Positions 21,032 to 32,261 of a DNA stretch of 64,000 nt are shown in pieces. Where the stretch lies: assembly GCF_011075055.1 (NCBI RefSeq), contig NC_058146.1, positions 13,011,320-13,075,319 on the forward strand, given 5' to 3'. The notes under the pieces were generated by a model, which was given only the letters and a program-made list of their open reading frames with translations, was not told the DNA's origin and searched no databases. Numbering within the stretch: position 1 is the first letter of the stretch; each line of letters starts with the position of its first letter. A program made the translations under genes and the position numbers. Source of the DNA: Mangifera indica. Its lineage: Eukaryota > Streptophyta > Magnoliopsida > Sapindales > Anacardiaceae.

Positions 21032-22140
21032 ATGAGTCAAACACCAGTAGATCCCTCTCAGAGGAGCTAGAGTGAAGGAGTAGCTTAGTGCATATGATGT
21101 GCGAGAGATTTTCAAAGAGATGATGAGAGAGCACAAAAGTGCTCCTACACAGGGAAGTGAGATGGCGCATACACCACCAATCCAGGGACATGATATGAGG
21201 GAGGTTACTTCAGCATCTACAGCAGCCCCAATGAGGACTCAATTGCATCCTATTTTCAACCTCTCTAACATGCACCAACCTCAAAAATTTGATGGTGCAA
21301 AGGACCTTATAGCAGCTAAAGAATGGTTGGAATCAGTAGAGAGTGCAATGGCCTTGTTTGACATGACTGATTAAGAGAGAGTGAGATATGCCATCTATCT
21401 TTTCAAGTCAGGGGTAAGAATATGGTGGAACTTAGTTAGAGAGACGGCTAATGTCTTAGAAATGACATGGTCCAAGTTCAGGCATCAATTTGAGGCAGAG
21501 TATAGGGGTGCCGATGTTACTTGTATCAAGGCTCAAACGTTTATTAATCTAGTACAGGGGACAAATTCTGTAAAAGAATACTCCACAAAGTTTAATCAGC
21601 TATCCCAATATGCCCTTGAGATAACTAGCACAGAAATGGGTCATATGCAAAAGTTTGTATACGGGCTAGATCTAGAGATAGCTCGAGATATTATGATTGG
21701 GGCGTAGCCACCCAGAACTTATGTAGAGGCCCTTGATAGAGCTTTGAAGGTCGAGGTTTTTGTTAGGAAGAGGTTTGGTTAGACTATAAGGTAAAAGGTT
21801 ACACCTCCTACTTCCATGTCAGTTCCTCCGATGAGTAATGGTATAGTTTCAACACAGAGAGGTCTTCCTCTAGACCAAGACAAGAAGGGTAAATGACCTC
21901 TTCAGTTTAGAGGCATGAAAAAGAATTGGAAGAGTGGAAAGAAACAAAGAGGACCTGAGATACTAGCTTGCCAGAAATATGGGAAGCAACATAGAGGAGA
22001 GTGTTTGATAGGCCATACAGTTTGCTTCAGATGTCATCAGCCTGGACATATTGCTCATTTTTGTACAACTACCCCAGTGAGAGTAGAGCAGTAGGAACCT
22101 ATTAGAGCGACTATAGCCAGAGTTTATACAATCACCCAAG
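21032..22140 (+). pseudogene. gypsy-1 gag with zinc knuckles
   Basis: Capsid and nucleocapsid region. The leader ATG at 21032 reads MSQTPVDPSQRS, then stops, and the frame shifts before 21099. The capsid core (21099-21707) has MHQPQKFDGAKDLIAAKEWL, GVRIWWNLVRETANVLEMTW, FEAEYRGADV and LVQGTNSVKEYSTKFNQLS, a classic Retrotrans_gag, with a TAA at 21373 where DQER is expected. After further stops the nucleocapsid reads ACQKYGKQHRGEC and then CFRCHQPGHIAHFC, an intact CX2CX4HX4C knuckle near 22030. Confidence 0.9.
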
Positions 22141-22169
22141 GCCCAGCAAAGGCTAACCCATCAGCAGTT

Positions 22170-22710
22170 ACGGGTCAGATTCTTTGTCTTGATACTCCTA
22201 TTTATGTTTTAGTTGATTGTGGAGCTACTCATTATTTTATAGCCAATAGTTTGCTTAAGAGGATAAATGTAACCAGCTAGAATAGCCTAGAGGATTATGA
22301 TCGAGTTGCCTGATGGGGGGCCAATCATTAGTGAGATGATGTTGTTAAAACAAAGTATTATGATTTAGGGTCAATAGTTACTAGTAGACCTAATTGTGTT
22401 TGAAATGCCAGATTTTGACATGATTTTAGGGATGGATTTTTTGGGGAGATACGGAGTTAAGATTGATTATAAAAAGAAGAAAGTGAGATTTAACCTAGAC
22501 TCTATAGATCAATTCAAGTTCAGTGAGGGTCATATCCGGAGTTTGATTATTAGTATGTTAAAAGCTAGTAAAATGTTGAAAAAGAGATGTACAAGATATT
22601 TGGCTCATATAGTGAGCAAGGTTGAGTCAGGCCCAACTATTGACAAGATGCAAGTGGTATGTGAGTTTCTAGATGTGTTTCCAAATGAGCTACTAGAATT
22701 AGCTCCTTAG
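22170..22710 (+). pseudogene. gypsy-1 aspartic protease
   Basis: Cleaves the Gag-Pol precursor. The active-site stretch reads VDCGATHYFIANSLL near 22210, where most relatives have D(S/T)GA. I do not know whether Cys is normal in this lineage. The second half (22396-22710) reads FDMILGMDFLGRYGVKIDYK, the standard chromovirus protease C-terminus. Stops lie between the halves (near 22279 and 22368). Confidence 0.85.
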
Positions 22711-23564
22711 CGAGAGGTTGAGTTTAGTATAGAGTTGGCACCTGGTATAGCACCTATTTCAATAGCACCCTATCGAATTATAAGAACTGAAAAAACAGCT
22801 TCAAGAGTTATTAGATCATGGTTTTATCAGACTGAGCCATTCTCCTTGGGGAGCTCCCATCCTATTTATGAAAAAGAAAGATGTGTCCATGAGGATGTGC
22901 ATTGATTACAGAGAACTAAATAAAGTCACAGTTAAGAACAAGTACCTGTTACCCAAGATTGATGACGTATTTGATCAGTTGAAGGGATTCGTGGTCTTCT
23001 CCAAGATAGATTTGAGATCTGGTTATCACCAGATGAGAGTGGTAGAGAAGGATATACCTAAGACAACTTTCTGAACAAGGTATGGCCACTTTGAGTTTGT
23101 AGTGATGTCGTTCGGATTGACAAATGCCCCTGTGATATTTATGGATTTGATTAACAGGGTATTCCACAATTGTTTGGATAAATTTATTGTGGTATTCATT
23201 GATGATATCTTAGTATATTCTTGCAGTCGAAAGAAGCATGAACAACACTTGAGGTTTACCCTCCAAAGATTGAGAGAGAAACAACTATATGCCAAATTCT
23301 CAAAATATGAATTTTGGCTAGATAAAGTTACCTTTTTGGGGCATGTGATTTCAGCAAAAGGTATATCTATAGATCCCAGTAAGATTGAGGTAATAGTTGA
23401 ATGGCAGAGACTAAAGACAATTAAGGAGGTTTGTAGTTTCCTGGGTTTGGCAGGGTATTATCGGAGGTTTGTGGAAGGATTTGTCAGATTAGCTAAACCT
23501 CTTACAACTCTCACAAAGAAAACAATGCCATTTCAGTGGTCAAAAGCTTGTGAGACAAGCTTCT
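22711..23564 (+). pseudogene. gypsy-1 reverse transcriptase
   Basis: Reads [34 protein letters not shown], then a stop near 23072 (CGA to TGA). It continues [20 protein letters not shown], the catalytic FIDDILVYS (from 23195, both Asp intact) and [19 protein letters not shown], ending with [15 protein letters not shown]. The upstream stop at 22708 fits CAG to TAG. The catalytic centre is whole, but the frame is closed by stops. Confidence 0.92.
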
Positions 23565-24000
23565 AAGAATTGAAAAGAAGATTAACTACTACTCCAGTGT
23601 TAGCATTTCCAGAGGAGAGAGTTGAGTATGATTTATACACCGATGCCTCATACGGTGGTTTAGGAGCAGTGTTGATGCAGTGAGGCAAGGTGATAGCATA
23701 TGCCTCAAGATAATTGAAAGAATTCGAAACTCGATACCCTGCTCATGATTTGGACTTAACAGTAGTGATTTTTGCTTTGAAAATCTTGAGACACTATTTG
23801 TATGAGGTAACATGTAATATTTATACTGACCATAAGAGCCTAAGATATTTCTTCACTTAGAAAGAGTTAAATATGAGGCAGAGGCAATGGCTAGAATTAG
23901 TAAAAGACTACGACTGTGATATTAAATACCATCCAGACAAGGCTAATATGGTTGCAAATACCCTCATAGAAACATGATGATATCACAATTGACGATCTAA
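23565..24000 (+). pseudogene. gypsy-1 RNase H
   Basis: Reads LAFPEERVEYDLYTDASYGG, LGAVLMQ, stop, GKVIAYASR, stop, LKEFETRYPAHDLDL, IYTDHKSLRYFFT, stop, KELNMRQRQWLELVKDYD and IKYHPDKANMVAN. These are the D, E and D residues of a gypsy RNase H. Four or more stops occur in under 450 bases. Confidence 0.9.
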
Positions 24001-24179
24001 GGAGAAATTCAGAGAGAGATGGACCGAGAGCAGATCGAGCTTGTGATTGGGGCCCTCGCTAAGCTAGAGATTCAACCCACTCTCATAGATGAGATTCGAG
24101 AAGCTCAGACATAAGAAGAATGGTGTCAACAGAAAATTTAGAAGGTTCAAGAGGGTCTTGAGACAGATTTTCAAGTATC

Positions 24180-25080
24180 AAATGGAATTCTCAAATTCAA
24201 AGATCGAGTATATGTTCCCTAGATAACTGAATTGAGACAGAAAATTCTTACAGAAGCTTATAGTTCTCTTTACACTGCCCACCCTGGGGGTGTAAAGATG
24301 TATCAGGATTTAAAAAGACATTTTTGGTGGTCAAACATGAAAAAGGATATAGGTGAGTTTGTTACTAGATGTCTCGCCTGTCAGCAGATTAAGGCTGAAC
24401 ACCAAAGACCTTCAGGGTTGCTTCAACCTCTGCCTATTCCTGAATAGAAATAGGAGCATATCTCCATGGACTTTATCAGTAAACTCCATAGAGTTCAGAA
24501 TAGATGTAATGTTATATGGGTGATTATTGATAGATTAACTAAGTCAGCTCATTTCCTGCTCATCAAAGATACTATTACCATAGATCAGCTGGGGAGATTA
24601 TATGTTAGGGAGATTATTAAATTACATGGTGTACCCAAGACCATAGTATCTGATCGTGATATAAGATTTGTATTTGCTTTCTGGAAGAGCCTCCAAAGAT
24701 CTTTAGGTACTAATTTGGCATTTAGTACAGCCTATCATCCTTAGACGGATGGTCAAACAGAGAGGGTTAATCAGATTTTGGAAGACATGTTAAGAGCTTG
24801 TTGTCCAGACCATAAAACTACATAGGTAGAAATGTTACCCTTTGTGGAGTTTGCTTACAATAATAGCTACCAGACAACTATTCAGATAACACCTTATGAG
24901 GCATTATATGGTAAGAGGTGTAGTTCTCCTCTTCACTAGGATAAGATAGGAGAGAGAGATGTGTTATCCAGATCTCTTGGGCCTGAATTGATCCAAAAAA
25001 TGGTTGATGATGTCCAGCTAATCAGGCAGAGAATAAAACAGGCCTAGGATCGACAGAAAAACTACGTAGATCACCAACGT
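24180..25080 (+). pseudogene. gypsy-1 integrase core
   Basis: The H2C2 zinc domain lies at 24275-24400 (HPGGVKMYQDLKRHFWW, CLACQQIKAEHQRP). The core triad is visible: MDFISKL near 24466, VSDRDIRFVFAF near 24647 and TDGQTERVNQILEDM near 24745. Tryptophan and glutamine codons have become stops at several points (for example before EHISMDFI and in YHP-stop-TDGQ). The catalytic residues are intact; the frame is not. Confidence 0.92.
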
Positions 25081-25086
25081 TGAGAC

Positions 25087-25518
25087 TTGGAATTCCATGT
25101 AGGTGAATTTGTATTTGTAAAGGTTGCTCCATTCAAGCTTTTGATGAGATTCGAAAAAAAGGGAAAACTAGCTCCCAGATTTATTGGTCCATATGAGATG
25201 CTTGAAAGAGTTGGTAAAGTGGCTTATAGATTGGCCTTACTAGCAAGTATGGATCGGATTCATAATGTATTTCATATCTTATCGTTGAGGAAATGCCTTG
25301 GTGATCATTCCCAGGTCGTGAATACAGGTGATACTAAGTTATCAGAAGACCTTAGTTATGAAAAAAAACTGATTCAGATACTTGACAGAAGAATTAAACA
25401 ATTAAGGAATCGATAGATTCCTTTAGTAAAGGTCCTATGGAGAAACCAAAAGGTAGAGGAAGCCACTTGGGAAATGGAGCAAACCATGAAGGAGAAGTAT
25501 CCAGAGTTGTTTTTGTGA
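25087..25518 (+). pseudogene. gypsy-1 integrase C-terminus and chromodomain-like tail
   Basis: Reads EFHVGEFVFVKVAPFKLLM, KLAPRFIGPYEMLERVGKVA, RIHNVFHILSLRKCLGDHS, then a stop at 25414 and IPLVKVLWRNQKVEEATWE, MEQTMKEKYPELFL and the natural stop. The last part is the chromodomain-like region that in chromoviruses steers integration to heterochromatin (family knowledge). Confidence 0.9.
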
Positions 25519-25540
25519 ATTTCAAGGACAAAATTCTGGT

Positions 25541-25553
25541 AAGGGGGGAAAAG
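25541..25553 (+). other. gypsy-1 polypurine tract
   Basis: AAGGGGGGAAAAG directly precedes the 3' LTR, in the expected position for plus-strand priming. Confidence 0.88.
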
Positions 25554-25554
25554 T

Positions 25555-27755
25555 TGTAATATCCTCATATATGTTCTAGGGGTAATTACGTCTTTTGACC
25601 TTGTTTAGAGATATTTCTAATTGTATATGTGTTTTTAGATATATATAAAAGAAAAATAATAATAATAATAAAGGCCAATTACGTCTTTTGATACTATTTA
25701 GAGATATTTTCAATTGTATATGTGTTTTTAGATATATATATATATATAAGAAAATAATAATAATAATAATAAGGGGCAATTACGTCTTTTGACCCTGTTT
25801 AGAGATATTTCCAATTGTATATGTGTTTTTAGATATATATATAAAAATAATAATAATAATAATATATTGAAAAGTATGGAGGAGAAAAGTTAATAAAGGA
25901 AAAAGATTTTGCTTTCCTTTTGTCTTTCCATCATTCTCTCGTCTCTTCCAGCTTGTTCCATCCTTCTCATGTCTCTTCCAAAAGAAAGCAGCCTTCTTCC
26001 TTTCTTTGCTGCATTTTTAAGAACAGTGAGTGATTTTGGAAGGATTTTGGAAGATAAATAAGGAAGGAAAATAAGAGGAAGCACTTTGGGAGCCTTGGTA
26101 ACCAAAAGATCTCTTTCTTTTTCCCTTTTCCTAAGTTTATATATATATTGGATGTATGTTATATGAATATATTAGTATGTTTTGGTGTTGATTTAAGGTA
26201 ATTTTGGTGATAAAAGAAGTAAAACACAGAAAAGGAAGCCAACTTGTAAAGATTTGGCTTGAAACAAGGTAAGGGGAATCATCCTTGATATGTTACATGT
26301 TTTAGGCTTTTGGTTCCTTGGATCTATGTTATAAATGATGATTTTGAAGTTGAGGAATGTTGTCTTGCCATTTGGGATGTCTATGTGTGTTATTTTGTTC
26401 ATGGCAGAACATTGCATGATATTTATAGTTTTTACCACTGAGTTCGTCCCATGTTTTGGCTACCCTATCTGATGAATTATGAGTACTATTATATCTTTTT
26501 GGAAAGCTCTTTGAATCCTTTTTCCAATGATATATAACTTGTACGAATTAGAGATCATTTGGATTGCTAAATATTGCATGAACCACAAAGATCGCTTTAC
26601 CAAATAAACAGAGGAGACAGTTTTGTCACTGAGTTTATCTCAAGTTTTGATAGTCTTATCTATTGAATTATGAGTGCTTTTATATCTTGTTGGAAAGCTC
26701 TTTGAATCCTCTTTTCAACTATATATAGCTTGTATGAATTAGAAACCGTTTGGGTTGTTAAATTATATGAAAACAAAGGCTACCCTGCGAAATGACTATT
26801 CTGTGAACAGTATTTCGTGGTTCTGGGCAAGAAAGAAAGAAAGAAAAGGAGGAAAAAAAAAAAAGAAAGGAAGAAGAAGGGAAATGAAAGGAGAGAAAGG
26901 AAAGGAAAGGACAAGAAAGTAGAAAAGAAAAAGAAAAAAAAGCAAGAAAAGGAATTCGGGGCTCAAGATTTAGGGGTCATCCCAAGAGTAATGTCTGGTG
27001 AGTTATAAATAAATTTAGATGAAAGCAAAATTAGTAAGATATAAAACCCACATGCATGCTATAAACTATGAGGGGGCATTTTACACTACACCACCCGTAG
27101 TAGGGCACGTCCGTAGTAGGACATAGACCCATAGTAGGGTCCACTCGCAGTAGAGCATAATTCAGATCACATTTGGTGTAGTGAGAGAAAAGAAAAGAGC
27201 TCGAGCTTAGAAAAGTGCCAAATCCCTATAGTTAGCTTCTAGAAAGTATCAAATAGACACCAAATGGTATAAAGTATGACCCAAATAATAAAAAATGAAC
27301 TAGATTACCCCTTTAATCTCTTATAGAGGTTAGGATGTGAGGTGGAGTCCCGAAAGTGAGTTAGAACAAGAAAAGAGATAGTTTACTTGATTCCTTCCCC
27401 TTACTGAGTATTCTTATCACTCACTTCCTTTTCTTTCCTGATTGCAGGTACAATTGATCGAGATAGCTGCGGGCAAGGTCAAGTCAGCGTAGGTAGATCC
27501 GGTTAGAGCAGGTTATATCTGGTTTATCTTACATGCATATAGTCACATGTTCAGATGCTTTCAAATGATTTTTCGTATGAGTATATACATCTTTTGTTTG
27601 CTTCTGGACTCTCAACTTTCTTAGAAAAATTTCTAAACACTTTTAGTGATGTGTTTATTTTAAAGTATTTTAAAAGAAAAAAATATAGTCGCTCCGGATA
27701 TTAATTCGTAACATTTCTCCTTTGGTAGGTAGTACTTTTAGGGAGGGGTGTTACA
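25555..27755 (+). repeat. gypsy-1 3' LTR with internal triplication
   Basis: 2201 bp, TGTAATATCC to GGTGTTACA. It is longer than the 5' LTR because a segment of about 95 bp (GGGTAATTACGTCTTTTGAC through TTAGATATATATA and an AAT run) occurs three times at about 25577-25865. The 5' LTR has it once. Downstream the two LTRs run nearly in step, apart from small indels. Confidence 0.93.
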
Positions 27756-27760
27756 CATTG

Positions 27761-28069
27761 CAATGAAAAATAAGGAGCACCACTGCAAGTAGGGTGAACT
27801 ATTGTTGATTGAAGCAGTGAAGAGGAATTAGATATGAAGGATGACAACTATAATCATGAAGGTAACGATAAGAATGTTGAAACTGTCATGCACACACACT
27901 GATTATGCATTAGGTGGACATCTTTATCTAAAATTTAATGATAGGTATATTTGTAAATTGTTATCTTCAATTCCTGTTAGTTATCTCTTGTATGTTGTAA
28001 TCCTAAAATTAATAAGAAAGCCAAACGTGAGTGTGGCCCTGATCATAGACATTGATCACTTAGGAAAGG
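27761..28069. other. Spacer between gypsy-1 and copia-2
   Basis: About 300 bp with no recognised domain. An open frame of 80 codons (27841-28083) overlaps the copia-2 LTR start and has no family features. Confidence 0.45.
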
Positions 28070-28804
28070 TGTTAGAATTATGAAGCTTGAAAAAATTTGG
28101 ATTCTTAAAAGAATTCGGATTTTTGAAAGAATTAGGAATCCTGAAAAATTTGGATTCCTTAAAGAATTTAGACTCTTGAAAGAATTTGGACTCCTAAAAG
28201 AATTTGGATTCTTGGAAGAATTTGGATTCAAATGGTGTCAAATTTTGACATGTAAGTAAGTCAAATGAAGTCTTTTTTACTCAAATAAGATATCATTGGA
28301 AAGCTTATTTTGATACCAATCCAATGCCTCAAAAATTGCAACAAACAGAGCTCTAACACGCTCTCACATGCCTCAACAAAGTCCCATGGTCAGGTTTACA
28401 TAGATTTTCTGAATCTATGTTCTTTTTGGTTTTTGAGTCAAAATCAATTATGGATTACTTTTATGCTATCAAAGGATCTCCAAAATGTAAACGTCTCATA
28501 AAGTGTGTGTGTGATGTATCAAGGGATCTCCAAAGGGCTTTAGACTTAGATTGACAAGTTTAGGAAGGTGAAAGACATTTTTGAGAGAGAGATTTATGAT
28601 TGAGAGTGAGAGAGGTTGAGGCTTGAGTTTGTAATCATCAATTTAATAGTAGAAGAAGTGCTAGTACACTCCATGGACGTAGGGAATTTCTTGAACCACA
28701 TAAAACTCTTGTGTTTCTTTTATTTTATGCTTTTGTGATGTGTGTTTGATTGTGCTTTGTGACTTTTTTTTCTTCTTCTTTCTTTCTAGGTTTATCTCCT
28801 AACA
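28070..28804 (+). repeat. copia-2 5' LTR
   Basis: 735 bp, TGTTAGAATTATGAAG to CTCCTAACA. The first 160 bp hold an 18-bp minisatellite (GAATTTGGATTCTTGAAA type). Confidence 0.9.
28085..28232 (+). repeat. 18-bp minisatellite in copia-2 5' LTR
   Basis: About eight imperfect 18-bp units of the type GAATTTGGATTCTTGAAA, alternating with GACTCCTGAAA forms. The partner array in the truncated 3' LTR lies at 32277-32402. Read as protein it gives a spurious repeat on the minus strand. Confidence 0.85.
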
Positions 28805-28859
28805 TCTGGTATCATAGCCTAGTTAGTTAGTGGTTGGTTTTGTTAGTTTGGGTGGAAGA

Positions 28860-29640
28860 TCATGGTTCAGAGAAATACCATTACAAGGTAGAGAAGTTCG
28901 ATAGGTCAAATTTCAGTTTTTGGAAGATATAGATGGATGATTACCTATACCAGAAAGACTTGTACTTGCCACTCAAAGAAAAGCCAATAGACGTAAAATA
29001 TGAAGATTAGAAAGTGTTAGATTGCAAAGCCCTAGGCGTAATTCGATTGAGTCTATCAAGATCAGTAGCCTTTAATGTGAAAAATCAAGACACGACAACA
29101 TCTCTCATGAAAGCTTTATCAAATCTCTATGAACAACCTTTTGCAACAAACAAGGTATATCTAATAAAGAAACTTTTTTCTCTCTGAATGTCAGAAAACA
29201 AAAACTTTAAGAAGCACTTGAATGTATTTAATGAGATTATGAATTACTAATGTCCGTAAAGATCGAGTTTGATAATGAAGTACAAGCCTTGCTCATCCTC
29301 AGTCAGTTGTCTGAAAGTTGGGAGGGTACAGTCCAGTTGATATAATCATGATTGAAGAGATTCATAGGTGTGAAGATGGGTTTTTTAATTCAAATTCAAC
29401 CTTAAATATGGAGAGTAAAGGAAGAAGCAACACTAGAGGTAAGCAGTGTGGTAGATCCAAGTTGAAACGTAGTAGGTCTAAATTTAAAAACTGTCTGAAC
29501 AATTCGCAAGGTGGTAAAAAAGACATCAAGAGCTAGAATTGCCATAAGACGAGGCATTATCAGTCAGAATGTAAAGATTTAAAGAAAGAAAGTGATAGTC
29601 AGACTAGTGCAAATCATATTTTAGAAAGCTTAGATGATGC
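28860..29640 (+). pseudogene. copia-2 gag
   Basis: Recognisable pieces are MDDYLYQKDLYLPLKEKP, VLDCKALGVIRLSLSRSVAF, LMKALSNLYEQPFATNKVYL and IKKLFSL, the plant copia gag pattern. They are followed by RGKQCGRSKLKRSRSKFK (basic) and a damaged zinc knuckle (NCHKTRHYQSEC). Stops at W and Q positions and at least one frameshift break it. Confidence 0.82.
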
Positions 29641-30260
29641 TTTAGTTTGCTCTTTGGAGGATAATAATGCGTCATGCATATTGGACTCAAAAGCATTATT
29701 TCATACTACCTCTAGGAAGGAATTATTTGAAGAATATGTAGCAAGCAACCTGGGTGAGGTTTATCTTAGTGATGACAAGGGATACAACATTATGGGTAAA
29801 GGAAAGGTGAAGATCAACCTGAATGGATCTCTTTAGAATCTGGATAATGTGAGGCATGTACCTAATTTAAAGAAAAAACTAACTTCAATTGGGTAGTTAG
29901 CTACAGATGGTTACGTGACAACCTTTTCAAAAGATGTTTGGAAGATTTCAAAAGGAGGTATAACTATCGCTAGAGGAAAGAAGAATATAACTCTTTACAC
30001 AACCATAGATGGACATGGTTTACTTGCTATAGCTGAAAGTAAAGATAAGCCCAACCTATGGCATCAGAGGCTTGGACATATGAGTGCCAAGGGATTACAA
30101 GTTATGCATTCGAATGACAAGTTACTAGATTTGGACCAGATGATTATGTATAAAGATAGGAAATCTATAGAGTCTTCTAATGGGAGAGTATCTAAACCTA
30201 ACTATTTTAATCATGATGATATGCCTGTTTGTAAGAATCTTAAATTAGGTACATAATCAA
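29641..30260 (+). pseudogene. copia-2 protease and pre-integrase
   Basis: The protease segment reads ASCILDSKALFHTTSRKELF at about 29670; the family has DSGASFHTT, so the Gly of the active-site loop is Lys here. DDKGYNIMGKGKVKINL follows. The pre-integrase zinc region (about 29915-30120) reads KDKPNLWHQRLGHMSAKGL. The frame then runs into MPVCKNLKLGT, out of register with a normal integrase, so the core is deleted. Confidence 0.82.
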
Positions 30261-30469
30261 AAGCCAATGAAACTATAGAAAAAAAACCAGTCACTACTTC
30301 AAGTTCGACATCTGTAGGTATAGACTTAGAAGATCTAGTAAATGCATTACAAAGGTCTAAGTGACGTCAAATACCAAACAAGAAGTATGACCTAAACTAT
30401 CTGTTACTAACTGATGGCAGAGAGTTGAATGTTATATTGAGGCATGTCAGGTAGATGATTCCAATAAAT

Positions 30470-32261
30470 AGAAGCTAGCAATGAAGGATGAGATGAAGTC
30501 TCTGAATTCGAACCATACATGGGAGTTGATAGAGTTACCAAAAGGTAAGAAGACACTCCAAAATAAATGGGTCTTCAAAATTAAGGAAGAACATGTTGGC
30601 TCTAAGAGGTACAAGGCTAGATTAGTGGTCAAGGGTTTTCAACAAAAAGATGGCATTGATTACAGAGAGATATTTTCCCCTATTATGAAGTTGAGCACAA
30701 TTTGATCAGTCTTAAGCATTGTGGCAATAGAAGATTTACATTTAGGGCAATTAGATATAAATACCACTTTTCTACATGGTGATCTCGAGGAAGAGATCTA
30801 CATGATGCAACCAAAAGGTTTGCAGAAAAAGGAAAATAAAATCTGGTATGTAAGTTGACCAAAAGCTTGTACGACCTTAAGTAAGCTCTTTGCCAGTGGT
30901 ATAAGAAATTTGATGGCTTTATGCAAAAGAAATGACACTTGAGATGCAATGCTGACCATTGTTGTTACTTCAAAAAGGTTGGTGCCAGTTACATTTAGGG
31001 CTAGATTCGAGCCGAACCGAGCTCAAGCTCCGCTTAGTTCACATATACTTGGCTCGAGGTCATGAAAGTTAAGCTCAAATTTAGCTCAGCTCATTTTTTG
31101 TTATCAAAACGACATCGTTTTAATACATATTGATCAAAACGACATCATTTTGTATCAAAAATTTTAAATAGAAAATCTGATAAGCAGCTCGAGCTTAAGC
31201 TCAGCTAAGGTCGGCTCTTTTTGGGCTCGACCAAGCCAAACTTGAGCTAGCTTGGTTCGAATCCAGCCCTAATTACATTATCTTATTACTCTATGTTAAT
31301 GACATGTTAGCAGTTGGAGCAGATTTGGAAGAAACAAAAAAGTTAAAAAAACAACTATCTAATGAGTTTGAGATGAAGGATTTGGGGGCAGCAAAACAGA
31401 TTCTTGGAATGAGAATTAACAGTGATAAGAAAAAAGGTATATTGCAATTCTCTTAAGCATAGTACATTCGCAAGGTTCTTTAGTGTTTTAGCATGAGTGA
31501 TGTTAAACTAGTCAAAATTCCTATAACTAGTCACTTTAGACTTTCCAAGGATCAGTGTCTAAACACAGATGAAAAAAAGGCTTACATGGATAAAGTCCCA
31601 TATACATCTGCAATTAGAAGCTTAATGTATGCTATGGTTTGCACGAGGCCATATATTGCTCATGCAGTGGGAACAACTAGTAGATTTATGTCTAATCCAA
31701 GCAAGTAACATTGGGAAATAGTTAAATGGATTTTAAGGTATCTATGAGGTACAATAGAAAAATGTTTATGCTTCAAAAGAGGTGATTTAAAGCTACAAAG
31801 ATATGTTGATGCTGATTTTGCTGGAGAGATGGATAATAAGAGGAGCACTATAGGGTACGTTTTTACTTTAGGTGCGACAGCCATTAGTTTGGTTTCTCAA
31901 TTGCAGAAGATTGTGACGTTGTCTATAACTAAGGCAGAGTATGTGGTTGTTACAGAGGCAAGCAAAGAACGAATTTGGTTACAAGGTCTGTTAGCAGAAT
32001 TGAGATTTAAACAAGTGTTGAATGTGTTATACAGTGATAGCCAAAGTGCGATACACTTAGCCAAGAATTCGACATTTCATTTGAGGACCAAGCATATAGG
32101 TTTAAGATATCACTTCATTTGCACTTTGTTGGATGAAGTTGTGTTGACACTTGTGAAGATTCTTGGGAGTAAGAATTCAGCTGACATGTTAACCAAGCCA
32201 GTGACTATTGAGAAACTGGAGCTGTGTTCAGCTTTAGTTGGTCTTCAAGTTAGTAGGACAT
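30470..32261 (+). pseudogene. copia-2 reverse transcriptase and RNase H
   Basis: The N-terminal part (30481-30705) reads MKDEMKSLNSNHTWELIELP, LQNKWVFKIKEEH and RYKARLVVKGFQQKDGIDY. It continues LGQLDINTTFLHGDLEEEIY. The MITE at 30996-31271 interrupts it just before the catalytic box. It resumes YIILLLYVNDMLAVGADLEE (first Asp of YVDD now Asn, codon 31298-31300) and FEMKDLGAAKQILGMRI. RNase H follows (31493-32240), with TRPYIAHAVGTTSRFMSNPS, VDADFAGEMDNKRSTIGYVF, LYSDSQSAIHLAKN and SADMLTKPV. Several stops occur. Confidence 0.9.
30996..31271. mobile_element. hAT-type MITE inside copia-2 reverse transcriptase
   Basis: 276 bp. Inverted ends are TAGGGCTAGATTCGAGCC and, on the right, GGTTCGAATCCAGCCCTA. 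Flanks are GTTACATT (30988-30995) and ATTACATT (31272-31279), an 8-bp target duplication with one change, as for hAT elements. Removing the insert and one flank restores the copia reading GASYIILLLYVND exactly, which confirms the ends. There is no coding capacity. It contains a repeated AAAACGACATC motif. Confidence 0.93.

Larger units (their letters stand above)
18817..27755 (+). mobile_element. gypsy-1: full-length Tekay-like Ty3/gypsy chromovirus, stop-ridden
   Basis: A complete structure with LTRs at 18817-20841 and 25555-27755, 5-bp target duplications CATTG (18812-18816 and 27756-27760), a tRNA-Met primer site at 20845 and a polypurine tract AAGGGGGGAAAAG at 25541. Domain order is gag, zinc knuckles, protease, reverse transcriptase, RNase H, integrase, then a chromodomain-like tail (KVLWRNQKVEEATWEME), as in Ty3/gypsy chromoviruses. 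LTRs over 2 kb and this tail suggest the Tekay/Del lineage (inference). About twenty premature stops break pol, nearly all one C-to-T or G-to-A step from a sense codon. The LTRs remain very similar, about six differences in one 240-bp stretch. Confidence 0.95.

Noticed and set aside
22711..25518. Endogenous pararetrovirus
   Set aside because: The presence of LTRs, target duplications and an integrase with a D-D-E core makes it a Ty3/gypsy retrotransposon.
26817..27008. Lys/Arg/Glu-rich open frame
   Set aside because: It is the translation of the LTR purine tract, with no independent support.
27841..28083. Small gene between gypsy-1 and copia-2
   Set aside because: It overlaps the copia-2 LTR start, has no domain and sits in a 300-bp spacer.
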